DNA from: Epsilonproteobacteria bacterium tcs-49
GTDB lineage: Bacteria; Campylobacterota; Campylobacteria; Campylobacterales; Sulfurovaceae
Reading direction: 5' to 3'
Assembly: GCA_002049495.1 (NCBI GenBank)
Contig: LLYS01000003.1
Coordinates: forward strand, 124,001 to 188,000
DNA: 64,000 nucleotides
Shown: piece by piece, positions 45,986 to 54,432 of the stretch
Numbering within the stretch: the stretch's first letter is position 1
Layout: every line of letters starts with the position of its first letter
Program-made: the position numbers and the translations under genes
The notes under the pieces: model-generated
Database searches by the model: none
Told to the model about the DNA's origin: nothing
What the model saw: only the letters and a program-made list of their open reading frames with translations

Positions 45986-46801
45986 CTAATCGTGGGCAAA
46001 TCCCAGCGCTTCGATGATATCGGCCGGACTCCTGTCATGCTCCTCGGCCACGGTTTTAAATTTATCTTCGGCAGCCGCGTCGATCCCCATCGCTTTGAGT
46101 CTATTTTGCAACTGCCGCGTACCCATCCCAAGTGTTTGCGCCACCGCTTCGATGGATTTTCTTCCCAAGCCGCTGATCACGGGGGTACCCTTTGCCGCAT
46201 CGCTACCCAACTTTGCGCGCAGCAGCTCATAGATTCCCTGGGGGCTGGTGCCGTTTTCCCCGGCGATACCGGAGAGCGACTGCCCCGGTTCAAAGCGCAG
46301 CCCCGCTTCTTTTAAAACCGATTGCGCCTTTTGGGCATCGTATCCCATCTTTTTGAGAAAGGTTTTAAGCGAACTTAGCTCCGCGTGGGAGTATGGAGGC
46401 GCGCCGTAATCCTTTTCCCAACTCTCTTTTATGGCATCACCGAAAGCCACAAAAGTGGAAAAAGGCGGTATCTCATAAAGCGTACCCGCGGCAAATAAAA
46501 CGGTAATCACCGAAGCTGCCGTCATCTCCTTGGTAAAAACGATCAACTGCCGCGCTTGGTTTTTCATATAACTTGTCATGGGTTTCCAATTGTAGTACAG
46601 GTGCAAAAGGCTTGCGGTGATAAACAGCACCATAAAGGTGGTATGCACCTGGGCAAACTGCTCCTTCGTCATCCCCAGCATCGTCCACTGCGCCCAGTGC
46701 GCGATCCGACCCGGAGGGGTGATAAAAAGCATCAACCCCGTATATACCATAGCTATCATCGCCAGCAGCATGATCAAAGATACGGTTTTTTTCAAACTCA
46801 T
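45986..46801 (-). CDS. DUF4405-like membrane protein with C-terminal helical domain
   Basis: A 271-residue protein with three to four TM helices in the first 115 residues. Two histidines (GRIAHWAQW, QVHTTFMVLFITASLLHLYYNWKP) suggest a cytochrome-b-like DUF4405 module that may bind haem. The remainder is hydrophilic and helical (LLKKMGYDAQKAQSVLKEAGLRF, EAVAQTLGMGTRQLQNRLKAMGI) and resembles a DNA-binding or SAM-like fold, but I cannot name it. The start has AAAGG. Electron-transfer function is an inference. Confidence 0.6.
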   Translation of the reverse strand: MSLKKTVSLIMLLAMIAMVYTGLMLFITPPGRIAHWAQWTMLGMTKEQFAQVHTTFMVLFITASLLHLYYNWKPMTSYMKNQARQLIVFTKEMTAASVITVLFAAGTLYEIPPFSTFVAFGDAIKESWEKDYGAPPYSHAELSSLKTFLKKMGYDAQKAQSVLKEAGLRFEPGQSLSGIAGENGTSPQGIYELLRAKLGSDAAKGTPVISGLGRKSIEAVAQTLGMGTRQLQNRLKAMGIDAAAEDKFKTVAEEHDRSPADIIEALGFAHD

Positions 46802-46904
46802 CGCAAATCCTTTATCGAAAGTAAACTATTGTACGCTATAAATGCTGAAGCGAAAAGAAAAAGTTGCATTTTGCCATTTTCAAAGGGTCTAAAGCTTTTT
46901 CTTA

Positions 46905-46920
46905 TGTTCCATGTGAAACA
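46905..46920. other. Degenerate parS-like site
   Basis: TGTTCCATGTGAAACA matches the parS consensus at 14 of 16 positions. It lies in the intergenic region upstream of the 2H phosphoesterase, about 5 kb from dnaA. It may be a weak ParB site. Confidence 0.45.
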
Positions 46921-46967
46921 ATACCCTATACAGACAGCTCTAAAACCCCCGGATGAAAGAGAGATAG

Positions 46968-47464
46968 ATGCGGCTTTTTTTAGGCTCCTTCGCTACGGTT
47001 TATAACCTCACCCCTTTGCAAAAGCTGCTTGCTAACAAGATGCAGGGGCGCTGGGTCAAAGAGCAAAACCGCCACGTTACGCTGCAGTTTCTGGGTGATC
47101 GGTTCCGCCCTGAAGAGGTGATCGAGCGCTTGGGAAAGCTGCCCTACCCCAAAGGCAGAACAATCATTTTCGATCGCTTCGTTTTCCTGGGCAGAGAAAA
47201 AAACATTCTGGCTTTAACGACCCGAGACCAAGGGATTCGAGAACTGCACGGGAAGATAAGCCGGCGGCTTTTTGGCCAAAACGGCGAAGGCTACCTGCCC
47301 CACGTTTCCCTGCTGCGTATAAAAAGCTTTACGACCGCGACCTGCGTTCTGTGCTTGAAACCCCGCAAAACCCCGTGACCGCCGTAACAGAGTTGCAGGT
47401 GGAGCTGATCCAAAGCACTTTGGATGCCAGGGGAGCGCACTATGAAACCCTCTACCGCTTTTAA
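46968..47464 (+). pseudogene. RNA 2',3'-cyclic phosphodiesterase (ThpR/2H family), frameshifted
   Basis: 2H phosphoesterase with both His-x-Thr/Ser-x motifs: HVTLQFLGDRF and HVSLLRIK. The continuous ORF ends at 47378 with an unrelated tail (SFTTATCVLCLKPRKTP). One extra A in the A5 run at 47321-47325 restores KKLYDRDLRSVLETPQNPV and a stop at 47464, giving the expected C-terminal strand VELIQSTLDARGAHYETLYRF. Such enzymes ligate or open RNA 2',3'-cyclic phosphates. The break may be a sequencing error. It precedes the oxidoreductase gene by about 30 bp. Confidence 0.82.
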
Positions 47465-47497
47465 CCCTGTGTTATAATTGCGGAAAAAAGGATCCCT

Positions 47498-48643
47498 TTG
47501 GCACAAACCTTTGAAACGGCGATCATCGGCGCGGGCACTTCGGGGCTGATGTGCGCATCGCAGCTCAACGATCCCAAAACCCTCCTGCTTGAAAGCAACG
47601 CAAACGCGGGCAAAAAGATCGCCGTCAGCGGCGGGGGCAGATGTAACGTTACCAACGAATATATGGATACCGGGCACTTTTTGGGAGATCCGGACTTCAT
47701 AGCAAAGACGCTGGAAGCGTTTGACCAAAAACGGGTACTGTCGCTTTTAAAAGCGCAAAAGGTTCCCTATTCACTGGATCCAAAGATCGTCAAAGGCACC
47801 TACTTTTGCAAAAGTTCCAAAGATCTTTTACGCGCTTTTGCCGCGATGACGGACAGATGCACCAAAGTTTTCGGACAGAGGGTAACAGGGGTCAAATATG
47901 AAAAGGGCGTTTTTGTCATCTTGACGGAGAGTTCGGTCTTTTACGCCAAACGGCTGGTGGTCGCAAGCGGAGGCCCGAGCTATCCGCAGCTTGGCGCCGG
48001 CGATATAGGCTACCGCATCGCCGAACACTTCGGACACCGCGTCGCTGCTCCCGTTCCCGCACTGGTGGGGTTTACCGTCCAAAAGCCCCAGTTTTGGTTC
48101 AAAACCCTCAGCGGAATGAGTCTGGACGTCACCGTCAGCGTCGGAAAGAAACGCTTGCAAGGGGCACTGCTGTGTACCCACAAAGGTATCAGCGGCCCGG
48201 CGATACTGAGCGCATCGCTGTATTGGCAAAAGGGTTTGCTCGCCGTGGATTTCATGCCGCAAAAAAAGATCCGCTCCTTTTTCAAAAGGGGACAAAACCT
48301 CTCTAATGCCCTGCCCCTGCCAAAACGCTTTATTCAAGCCTTTTTAGATGCGATCGGTTTGCGGGACAAACCCTGCAACGGTTACGATAGCGATGAAAAA
48401 AAACTGCTGGAATCTATCCACCGCTACGAATTCGCTCCCGCGGGGAACTTCGGTTACGCAAAGGCGGAGGTGACCAAAGGGGGCGTAGATACCGCGCAGA
48501 TCGATGCATCGATGCAAAGCAAATTGCAAAAGGATCTGTACTTTACCGGGGAGGTACTTGACGTCACCGGAGAGCTGGGTGGCTACAACATCCAGTGGGC
48601 ACTAAGCAGCGGCTACGTCTGCGCCCGAGCCGTAGTTTTATAA
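47498..48643 (+). CDS. FAD-dependent oxidoreductase, YhiN/HI0933 (BaiN-like) family
   Basis: Flavoprotein of 381 aa. The N-terminal FAD motif is IIGAGTSGLMCASQL, followed by the family signature NAGKKIAVSGGGRCNVTN. SGGPSYPQLGAGDIGYRIAEHFGH and TGEVLDVTGELGGYNIQWALSSGYVC complete the fold. The family includes BaiN and enzymes of unknown substrate. The start is TTG, with AAAAGGA upstream. It is probably cotranscribed with the 2H phosphoesterase. Confidence 0.87.
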   Translation: MAQTFETAIIGAGTSGLMCASQLNDPKTLLLESNANAGKKIAVSGGGRCNVTNEYMDTGHFLGDPDFIAKTLEAFDQKRVLSLLKAQKVPYSLDPKIVKGTYFCKSSKDLLRAFAAMTDRCTKVFGQRVTGVKYEKGVFVILTESSVFYAKRLVVASGGPSYPQLGAGDIGYRIAEHFGHRVAAPVPALVGFTVQKPQFWFKTLSGMSLDVTVSVGKKRLQGALLCTHKGISGPAILSASLYWQKGLLAVDFMPQKKIRSFFKRGQNLSNALPLPKRFIQAFLDAIGLRDKPCNGYDSDEKKLLESIHRYEFAPAGNFGYAKAEVTKGGVDTAQIDASMQSKLQKDLYFTGEVLDVTGELGGYNIQWALSSGYVCARAVVL

Positions 48644-48649
48644 TCTCCG

Positions 48650-49129
48650 CTACAAAAAACAAGAAAGCAGTTGCGATCGATCGGTTTTCGTCAAATCCGA
48701 GGGAAGATTGATATCGAGTTTCTCTCTGCTTTGGCGTGAAAGGCGCTCAAGCAACTGATTGTTAAGATGTTTGGGAAACGCCAAAAACCAGTTTTCGGGC
48801 ATATACTCGCCAAGTAGCTCGTCGATATCGCCCGCCAGCTTTTTCAAGCCCGATTGCTGCTGCTGTAAACGGGAATTATGCGGTTCCCCGCTGGCGCCGG
48901 ATCTGTTGCCCAGTTTATCGCTCATCTGTTCGGACGTGTGTTTGTGCGGCTCGATATAATCCTTATCGACCAGCAGTTCCAGTCTGTATCGGTTCTGCCC
49001 AGCCGGGGAGCTTTTTGCGCTGCTTACCTGCATCCTGTTTTGGGGGTTTATCCCCTCCAGTGTTTTTATCGCATACGCTTTTAACTGTCCCATATCCGCC
49101 ACTATCACCATACAGTTCCCATACTCCAT
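48650..49129 (-). CDS. Host-attachment-like (AtsA/baeRF-type) protein
   Basis: A 159-residue protein resembling the Host_attach family: an initial strand MVIVADMGQLKAYAI, a basic variable middle region, and a conserved C-terminal part WFLAFPKHLNNQLLERLSRQSREKLDINLPSDLTKT. Despite the family name, the fold is related to archaeo-eukaryotic release-factor eRF1 domains (baeRF) and the cellular role is unclear. It lies tail to tail with the oxidoreductase gene. Soluble, with no signal peptide. Confidence 0.6.
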   Translation of the reverse strand: MEYGNCMVIVADMGQLKAYAIKTLEGINPQNRMQVSSAKSSPAGQNRYRLELLVDKDYIEPHKHTSEQMSDKLGNRSGASGEPHNSRLQQQQSGLKKLAGDIDELLGEYMPENWFLAFPKHLNNQLLERLSRQSREKLDINLPSDLTKTDRSQLLSCFL

Positions 49130-49334
49130 GCTCTCCCCCTTTTTCCGATAAATTCAAAAGAAATCGTTTCCTCTTCTCAATAGTATCATTATTTATGCTA
49201 ATATATTACTATTATAAACAATTATCACGAAACGGTGTAACACTCCTACACAATATATAAATTTCTCCCGTACAATCTGTATACAATGAAATCTTTGCTA
49301 CATTTAGGTAAATTTTTTCAAAAGAGGCTAGAAG

Positions 49335-49964
49335 GTGAAAAAAGAGTATATTTTATTTGATAACGACGGCGTTTTGGTCGAAACGGAGATGTGGTACTAC
49401 GAAGCGAGCAAACGGGCACTCAAAGAGTTTTTCAATTACGATATCGGCTTTGAGGAGTATATGGGGATTATGACCTGTGGCGGCGGCGTATGGTCGGTTC
49501 TTGAAGATGCAGATCAGGAAGCGATTGTTACGGCGCGTAATAAGCGCAACGTTTACTACCGAGAGTATCTGCAAAGTAAAGATATCGTCATCGACGGGGT
49601 GGAAGAGATACTAAACGAACTTTCCAAAAAGTACAAGATGGCGATCATCACCACCTCGCGGCGGGTGGATTTTGAACTGATCCACAAAAACAGAGGGATC
49701 GTTGATTTTATGGAGTTTGTGTTGTGCGAAGGGGAGTATCCCAGGGCAAAACCCCACCCCGACCCCTATCTCAAAGGTTTGCGGCGCTTTAACGCCCGGC
49801 GGCACCAGGCTATCGTCGTGGAAGATTCCCAACGGGGGCTTATCTCCGCACACGATGCGGGGATCGATTGCGTGGTGGTGCATAACGAGTTTACGAAAAC
49901 GCAGGATTTTTCAAAGGCGACGCACAGGATAGATTCGCTGGAGGGACTTTTGAAACTGCTTTAA
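49335..49964 (+). CDS. HAD-superfamily hydrolase, beta-phosphoglucomutase-like
   Basis: HAD phosphatase of 209 aa: nucleophile motif ILFDNDGVLVETE at residues 6-18, the conserved Thr/Ser region IITTSRRVDFE, the lysine motif RAKPHPDPYLKG, and VVEDSQRGLISAHDAGI. The cap domain and the order of motifs fit the GPH/PGMB-type branch acting on sugar phosphates. The substrate is not predictable. The start is GTG, with GAGG upstream, after a 205-bp AT-rich region without other features. Confidence 0.82.
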   Translation: MKKEYILFDNDGVLVETEMWYYEASKRALKEFFNYDIGFEEYMGIMTCGGGVWSVLEDADQEAIVTARNKRNVYYREYLQSKDIVIDGVEEILNELSKKYKMAIITTSRRVDFELIHKNRGIVDFMEFVLCEGEYPRAKPHPDPYLKGLRRFNARRHQAIVVEDSQRGLISAHDAGIDCVVVHNEFTKTQDFSKATHRIDSLEGLLKLL

Positions 49965-49986
49965 CCTTTGCAAAGGGGCTACTTAC

Positions 49987-50256
49987 TCAATACCTGATAG
50001 CAAAGCCGTTTTCAAAGCTTTCATCACAGGAAAACCGCTCAATCTTTTCGACGCTGCTTAGCATCGAACCCTTTTGCAAAATCTTCACAAAGCGCTGCAG
50101 ATCCTGCTCTTCGCACGTCACACACGCTTCTACACGGCCATCATTCAGGTTTTTTACATAGCCGTTAAATCCCTCTTTTGAAGCATTTTCCTCGACGCTC
50201 GCGCGATAAAACACCCCCTGGACCCTGCCGCTGACGATAAACTTGTAACTGTTCAT
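49987..50256 (-). CDS. acyP: Acylphosphatase
   Basis: Small enzyme hydrolysing acyl-phosphate bonds. The 89-residue product from ATG 50256 starts MNSYKFIVSGRVQGVFYRAS with the conserved GRVQGVxxR phosphate-binding loop, and GYVKNLNDGRVEACVTCEE contains the second catalytic motif. GGAGA lies seven bases before this ATG; the ORF-track start is 21 bp further upstream. The C-terminal strand FENGFAIRY is typical. Confidence 0.9.
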   Translation of the reverse strand: MNSYKFIVSGRVQGVFYRASVEENASKEGFNGYVKNLNDGRVEACVTCEEQDLQRFVKILQKGSMLSSVEKIERFSCDESFENGFAIRY

Positions 50257-50332
50257 GGTAAATCTCCGCATTATCAAAGTCGTATTATCTGTTTTGGTTA
50301 TTGTAGCATTATATAAGATATGTGGAAAACGT

Positions 50333-50409
<77 letters not shown>

Positions 50410-50482
50410 ATCAATAACAGCGTTGCTGCAAAGTTGAATTTCGAAACTGTCTCGTTTCTGCGTTGTTTGAAAATTAAGTAGA

Positions 50483-50567
50483 TGGTGCGGATGAGAGGAC
50501 TCGAACCTCCACGCCGTGAAGCACCAGATCCTAAGTCTGGCGTGTCTACCAATTTCACCACATCCGC
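50483..50567 (-). tRNA. tRNA-Leu (TAG)
   Basis: An 85-nt class II tRNA with a long variable arm, acceptor GCGGATG and encoded CCA. The anticodon loop CTTAGGA reads TAG. Confidence 0.94.
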
Positions 50568-50585
50568 AACTTGTATAAAAAAAGG

Positions 50586-50662
<77 letters not shown>

Positions 50663-50678
50663 TCCCGGTTTACATAGG

Positions 50679-50755
50679 TGGTACGCTAGATAGGATTCGA
50701 ACCCATGACCCTCTGATCCGAAGTCAGATGCTCTATCCAGCTGAGCTACTAGCGC
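50679..50755 (-). tRNA. tRNA-Arg (TCG)
   Basis: A 77-nt tRNA with encoded CCA and anticodon loop CTTCGGA reading TCG. It is close in sequence to the neighbouring tRNA-Arg, suggesting tandem duplication with anticodon change. Confidence 0.93.
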
Positions 50756-50779
50756 CCTTTTGCTTGTCAAAGACACTAA

Positions 50780-50857
50780 TGGGGTGGATGATGGGAATCG
50801 AACCCACGGCCCTCAGAACCACAACCTGATGCTCTAACCAACTGAGCTACACCCACC
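50780..50857 (-). tRNA. tRNA-His (GTG)
   Basis: tRNA with anticodon loop TTGTGGT reading GTG, encoded CCA, and an extra 5' G expected to pair with the discriminator C, the tRNA-His identity element. Confidence 0.94.
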
Positions 50858-50903
50858 GTCTTCTATATAAACCAAATTATACCATAAAGTTTATCAATTT
50901 CGG

Positions 50904-50981
50904 TGGTCGGAGTGAGAGGATTCGAACCTCCGACCCCCTGGTCCCAAACCAGGTGCGCTAACCAGGCTGCGCTACACTCCG
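50904..50981 (-). tRNA. tRNA-Pro (TGG)
   Basis: A 78-nt tRNA with acceptor CGGAGTG, encoded CCA and anticodon loop TTTGGGA reading TGG. It is the first gene of the tRNA operon, 18 bp after the -10 element. Confidence 0.94.
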
Positions 50982-50998
50982 ACGCAAAATCGAATGAA

Positions 50999-51027
50999 AT
51001 TATATCTTTTTTGCTCTTATGTGTCAA
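50999..51027 (-). promoter_or_regulatory. Consensus sigma70 promoter of the tRNA operon
   Basis: TTGACA (51027-51022), a 17-bp spacer and TATAAT (51004-50999) form a perfect consensus promoter on the minus strand, directly upstream of tRNA-Pro. It should drive the Pro-His-Arg-Arg-Leu-fMet cluster strongly. A palindrome TTTGCATATTTGCAAA (51044-51059) sits just upstream of the -35. Confidence 0.88.
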
Positions 51028-51060
51028 TAGTTTTTGCGAAAAGTTTGCATATTTGCAAAT

Positions 51061-51537
51061 TTACTTGCGCAGTTTTACCCGCTGGGCATGGGTCATGGCG
51101 ATGGCGATCGCATCGGTAATATCCAAAGGTTTGATCTCCTTTTTGATCCCCAAAAGCCGTTTGACCATAAACGCCACCTGCTGCTTGTCCGCTTTGGCTT
51201 TGCCCGTAAGCGCCTTTTTGACCTGCAGGGGCGTATACTCGGCGAAATTGCCAAACTCCTGCAGCACCTTCAAACTCAGCGCGCCGCGAAACTGGGCGAG
51301 CTTGAGCACCGTTTTGGGGTTATGGGCAAAAAAGATATCCTCTATGGCCACTTCGTCGATGGTTTGGTTTTTGATGATCAGATCGAACCCTTCGATCAGT
51401 TCGGGCAGTTGGTACTGCAGTTCATTTTGTTTTATCTTTATAAGCCCCGCTTCCACAAGCTGCATCTTGGAATTTTCAAAATTCAAGATCGCATAGCCGC
51501 AATTTCTGCTTCCGGGGTCGATTCCGAGAATGTTCAT
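51061..51537 (-). CDS. ruvC: Holliday junction resolvase RuvC
   Basis: Endonuclease that cuts Holliday junctions with RuvAB. The start at 51537 gives [18 protein letters not shown], which contains the first catalytic Asp. Further acidic residues are in [12 protein letters not shown] and [13 protein letters not shown]. At 158 aa it is normal. The upstream ORF-track extension (8 residues) has no family support. It diverges from dnaA across the origin region. Confidence 0.93.
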   Translation of the reverse strand: MNILGIDPGSRNCGYAILNFENSKMQLVEAGLIKIKQNELQYQLPELIEGFDLIIKNQTIDEVAIEDIFFAHNPKTVLKLAQFRGALSLKVLQEFGNFAEYTPLQVKKALTGKAKADKQQVAFMVKRLLGIKKEIKPLDITDAIAIAMTHAQRVKLRK

Positions 51538-51842
51538 AAATCCGTACGCCTTTAAATACATTTTTTTTATTAAAAATAGCTAAAATCCAACGGGATTTTC
51601 AGGGAAAATCTTCCCACAATCTTAAATCAAATTAAGGACAAATTCTCCAACTCCCGTAAATAGGGTTTTTCACACCGATTCACATGATGTGAAAAACTTT
51701 TTTCACCTATGATACTTGTATTTTATCCAACTTTTGATAAAATACGAACATCCCTATTTTAGGGCTTTTCTAAAAATTTTCCGAAATTTCAAGAAAAATT
51801 TATTTTTTTTTGATACAAAGTTTTTCACAAGGTTATTCACAT
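51538..51842. other. Probable oriC, upstream half, with DnaA-box cluster
   Basis: This 305-bp gene-free AT-rich stretch holds six TTCAC cores: plus strand at 51669, 51679, 51702, 51824 and 51836, and minus strand at 51689-51693. Two extend to ATTCACA. TTCAC-core boxes are the form known for DnaA of this class. Long T/A runs, for example near 51801-51811, could be the unwinding element. It lies directly before dnaA. Confidence 0.75.
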
Positions 51843-53153
51843 ATGAATATTGGCGCCCAAATCCTCAAAGAACTCAAAAACGAGATCAGTTCGGTGGAGT
51901 ATTCCCGCTATATAAAACAGTTAAGCTATAGCCTGGAAGATTCCAGAAGCGACGAAGCGGTGTTTTTTGCTCCCAATAAGCTCATCGCCAACTGGATTAA
52001 GACCAAATACGCCGATAAAATTTCCCACCTTTTTGAGATCCACTCGGGAGTCAAAACCAAAGTGGTGATCAAACTGGGCAAAAAGGGCAAAGCCAAAGCC
52101 AGACCGAAACAGACGGAAAAGTCCCAAAAATCGAAAGCCAAATTCCTCAACCCCTCTCTGACTTTCGATAGTTTCATCGTGGGTGATTCCAACCAGTTTG
52201 CCTATACCTCCGCGCTAAGCGTGGCAAACAATCCGGGGACGACCTATAATCCCCTCTATATATACGGGGGCGTGGGACTGGGCAAAACCCACCTGCTCCA
52301 AGCCATCGGCAACCTCAACAAACAGAAAAACATGTCCATTCTCTATACGACGCTGGAGCAGTTTCTCAACGATTACCTGCGCCACATCGGCAACAAAACC
52401 ATGGACCGCTTCAGAGAAAAGTTTAGAAAGTGCGATATCCTGCTCATCGACGATATCCAGTTTCTGAGCAACAAGGAAAAACTGCAAGAGGAGCTGTTTC
52501 ATACCTTTAACGAACTGCACAACAGCGGTAAACAGATCGTCATCACCTCCGATAAATCCCCCAACAAGATCGCAGGTATAGAGGAGCGGCTCAAAAGCCG
52601 GTTTGAGTGGGGACTGATCACCGATATCCAACCTCCGGAGCTGGAAACAAAGATCGCCATTATCAAGAAAAAGTGCGAACTCGACGGGGTGCGCCTGGAT
52701 AACGATATCATCAACTACATCGCCACGAAGATGGGAGACAACATCCGCGAAATCGAGGGAACGATCCTTAAGCTCAACGCCTACAGCTCCATGATGAATA
52801 AAGATATCGACCTGGATTTCGTTAAAGATATCATCAAAGACCAGATCAACGAGCAAAAGGAAAATATCAGCATCGACGACGTGGTCAAGATGGTTTCAAG
52901 CGAACTCAACATCAAACCCAGCGAAATCAGATCCAAAAGTCGCTCTAAAAATATCGCAAACGCCCGCCGTATCGTTATCTACATCGCAAGAAACCTGACG
53001 CCCAACTCCACGCCCAAACTGGCGCAGTATTTCGGCATGAAAGACCACTCGGCGATCAGTAAAAATATCAAAAAGACCATGAGCCTGATCGAACAGGATG
53101 AAACCTTTCGACTCAAAATCAAAGAGTTGGAGCATAAAATCAAGGCCAATTAA
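51843..53153 (+). CDS. dnaA: Chromosomal replication initiator DnaA
   Basis: Initiator ATPase that binds DnaA boxes and melts the origin. Domain I is residues 1-80 (IGAQILKELKNEISSVEYSRYI). Domain III has Walker A GGVGLGKTHLLQAIGN and Walker B ILLIDDIQFLSNKEK. Domain IV ends with the signature NARRIVIYIARNLTPNSTPK and GMKDHSAISKNIKK. ATG 51843 (MNIGAQILK) is chosen; the ORF-track start 33 bp upstream adds residues with no family support. Length is 436 aa. Confidence 0.96.
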   Translation: MNIGAQILKELKNEISSVEYSRYIKQLSYSLEDSRSDEAVFFAPNKLIANWIKTKYADKISHLFEIHSGVKTKVVIKLGKKGKAKARPKQTEKSQKSKAKFLNPSLTFDSFIVGDSNQFAYTSALSVANNPGTTYNPLYIYGGVGLGKTHLLQAIGNLNKQKNMSILYTTLEQFLNDYLRHIGNKTMDRFREKFRKCDILLIDDIQFLSNKEKLQEELFHTFNELHNSGKQIVITSDKSPNKIAGIEERLKSRFEWGLITDIQPPELETKIAIIKKKCELDGVRLDNDIINYIATKMGDNIREIEGTILKLNAYSSMMNKDIDLDFVKDIIKDQINEQKENISIDDVVKMVSSELNIKPSEIRSKSRSKNIANARRIVIYIARNLTPNSTPKLAQYFGMKDHSAISKNIKKTMSLIEQDETFRLKIKELEHKIKAN

Positions 53154-53184
53154 GACAGCTAACGTAGAATGCAGTAAAAAATGT

Positions 53185-53284
53185 TATAATTTCGCAAGTG
53201 AATAGATGTGATATAAATCGTGATATACAATTCCAAACTTCATCCCCGTTTTATGATGTTTGGAGGGGTTATTCACTTTTTCAC
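53185..53284. promoter_or_regulatory. dnaN promoter and downstream DnaA-box cluster (second origin half)
   Basis: An extended -10 element (TGTTATAAT, box at 53185-53190) begins the 180-bp dnaA-dnaN gap. Three TTCAC-core boxes follow: inverted at 53198-53202 (within GTGAATA) and direct at 53272-53276 and 53280-53284. Together with the cluster before dnaA this resembles the bipartite origin described in Helicobacter. Confidence 0.65.
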
Positions 53285-53333
53285 GCAGCTTACTATGAGT
53301 ACTAAATATTAAAAAGAATAAAAGGGAATTGAC

Positions 53334-54401
53334 ATGAACTTCAAAATCCAGAAGCAGATCTTTGAGTCGGTACTTACCAATATTCAGCCTTTTCTAGAAA
53401 AAAAAGATCAAACCCAGATCACTTCACATATCAAGATAACCTCCAAAAACAACCACCTCTTTTTAGAAGCCACCGACAACGAGATCGGTTTAAGCATCCA
53501 AAACGTCGGTTTGGAAGTAGGGGATGATTTTACCTTCACCGTCAACGGTAAAAAAATTCTTGATATCGTCCGCATTTTAAAAGAGGGCTTTGTGGATGTG
53601 GATTTTGAAAACGATCAAGTCATCATCTCCCAAGAAAGTTCCCGGTTCAAACTTCCCACCTTTGAAGCCGATTCCTTTCCCCCCTTTCCCCAGATCGAAG
53701 ACAAAGCCAGCATTAGTCTGGATTCGTCGAAACTGATTGAAGGGTTTAAAAAGATCACCCCCGCAATCGATACCAACAATCCCAAATTTGAACTCAACGG
53801 AGCTTTGGTAGATATCAAAGCCGATAAAACCTCTATCGTAGGAACCGACACCAGACGTTTGGCGATCAAAACCATCGAAGGGGCCAACGATCAGGAACTT
53901 TCCATCATCGTACTGAAAAAAGCGATTATGGAGATCCAGAAACTTTTCCTGGATGAGATCGAAATGTTTTACGATGAAAACAATCTGATCATCAAATCCA
54001 ACAATTACTACTTCTTTACCCGTTTGGTCAACGGAAAATATCCCGATTACGAGCGTATCATTCCCAAAAGCGCGAAACATGAGTTGACGCTGGATAAAAA
54101 GGAGATGGTCGATGCGATCAAGATGATCACGACAATTTCCCAAGAGATCAAACTCACCATCGCTTCGGGGACGATCCTTTTTGAAAGTCTGGCCGAAGAT
54201 AATATCGAAGCGAAAACTTCCATCAATATCGACGGAGGATTGGATCAGGAGTTTACCATGGCGGTAAACAGCAGATATATCCTGGATTTTCTCAACCAGT
54301 CGGGAAGCGAAACTTTTACATTGCAGCTTAACGAACCCAGTCTTCCCTTCGTCTTGAAAAACGAAGACTTCATTACGGTCGTTATGCCGATCGTTTTATA
54401 A
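53334..54401 (+). CDS. dnaN: DNA polymerase III beta subunit (sliding clamp)
   Basis: Ring-shaped processivity clamp of 355 aa, made of three repeated domains. Recognisable segments are [25 protein letters not shown] in domain 1, [21 protein letters not shown] in domain 2, and [17 protein letters not shown], the conserved C-terminal end. It lies 180 bp after dnaA and 31 bp before pyrG. gyrB, which usually follows dnaN in this class, is absent here. Confidence 0.95.
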   Translation: MNFKIQKQIFESVLTNIQPFLEKKDQTQITSHIKITSKNNHLFLEATDNEIGLSIQNVGLEVGDDFTFTVNGKKILDIVRILKEGFVDVDFENDQVIISQESSRFKLPTFEADSFPPFPQIEDKASISLDSSKLIEGFKKITPAIDTNNPKFELNGALVDIKADKTSIVGTDTRRLAIKTIEGANDQELSIIVLKKAIMEIQKLFLDEIEMFYDENNLIIKSNNYYFFTRLVNGKYPDYERIIPKSAKHELTLDKKEMVDAIKMITTISQEIKLTIASGTILFESLAEDNIEAKTSINIDGGLDQEFTMAVNSRYILDFLNQSGSETFTLQLNEPSLPFVLKNEDFITVVMPIVL

Positions 54402-54432
54402 AATACTTTTCAAACACAAGGTAAAACATACA

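Noticed and set aside
45854-46315. 153-aa ORF on the plus strand
   Set aside because: Mostly antisense to the DUF4405-like gene, with no SD or family features.
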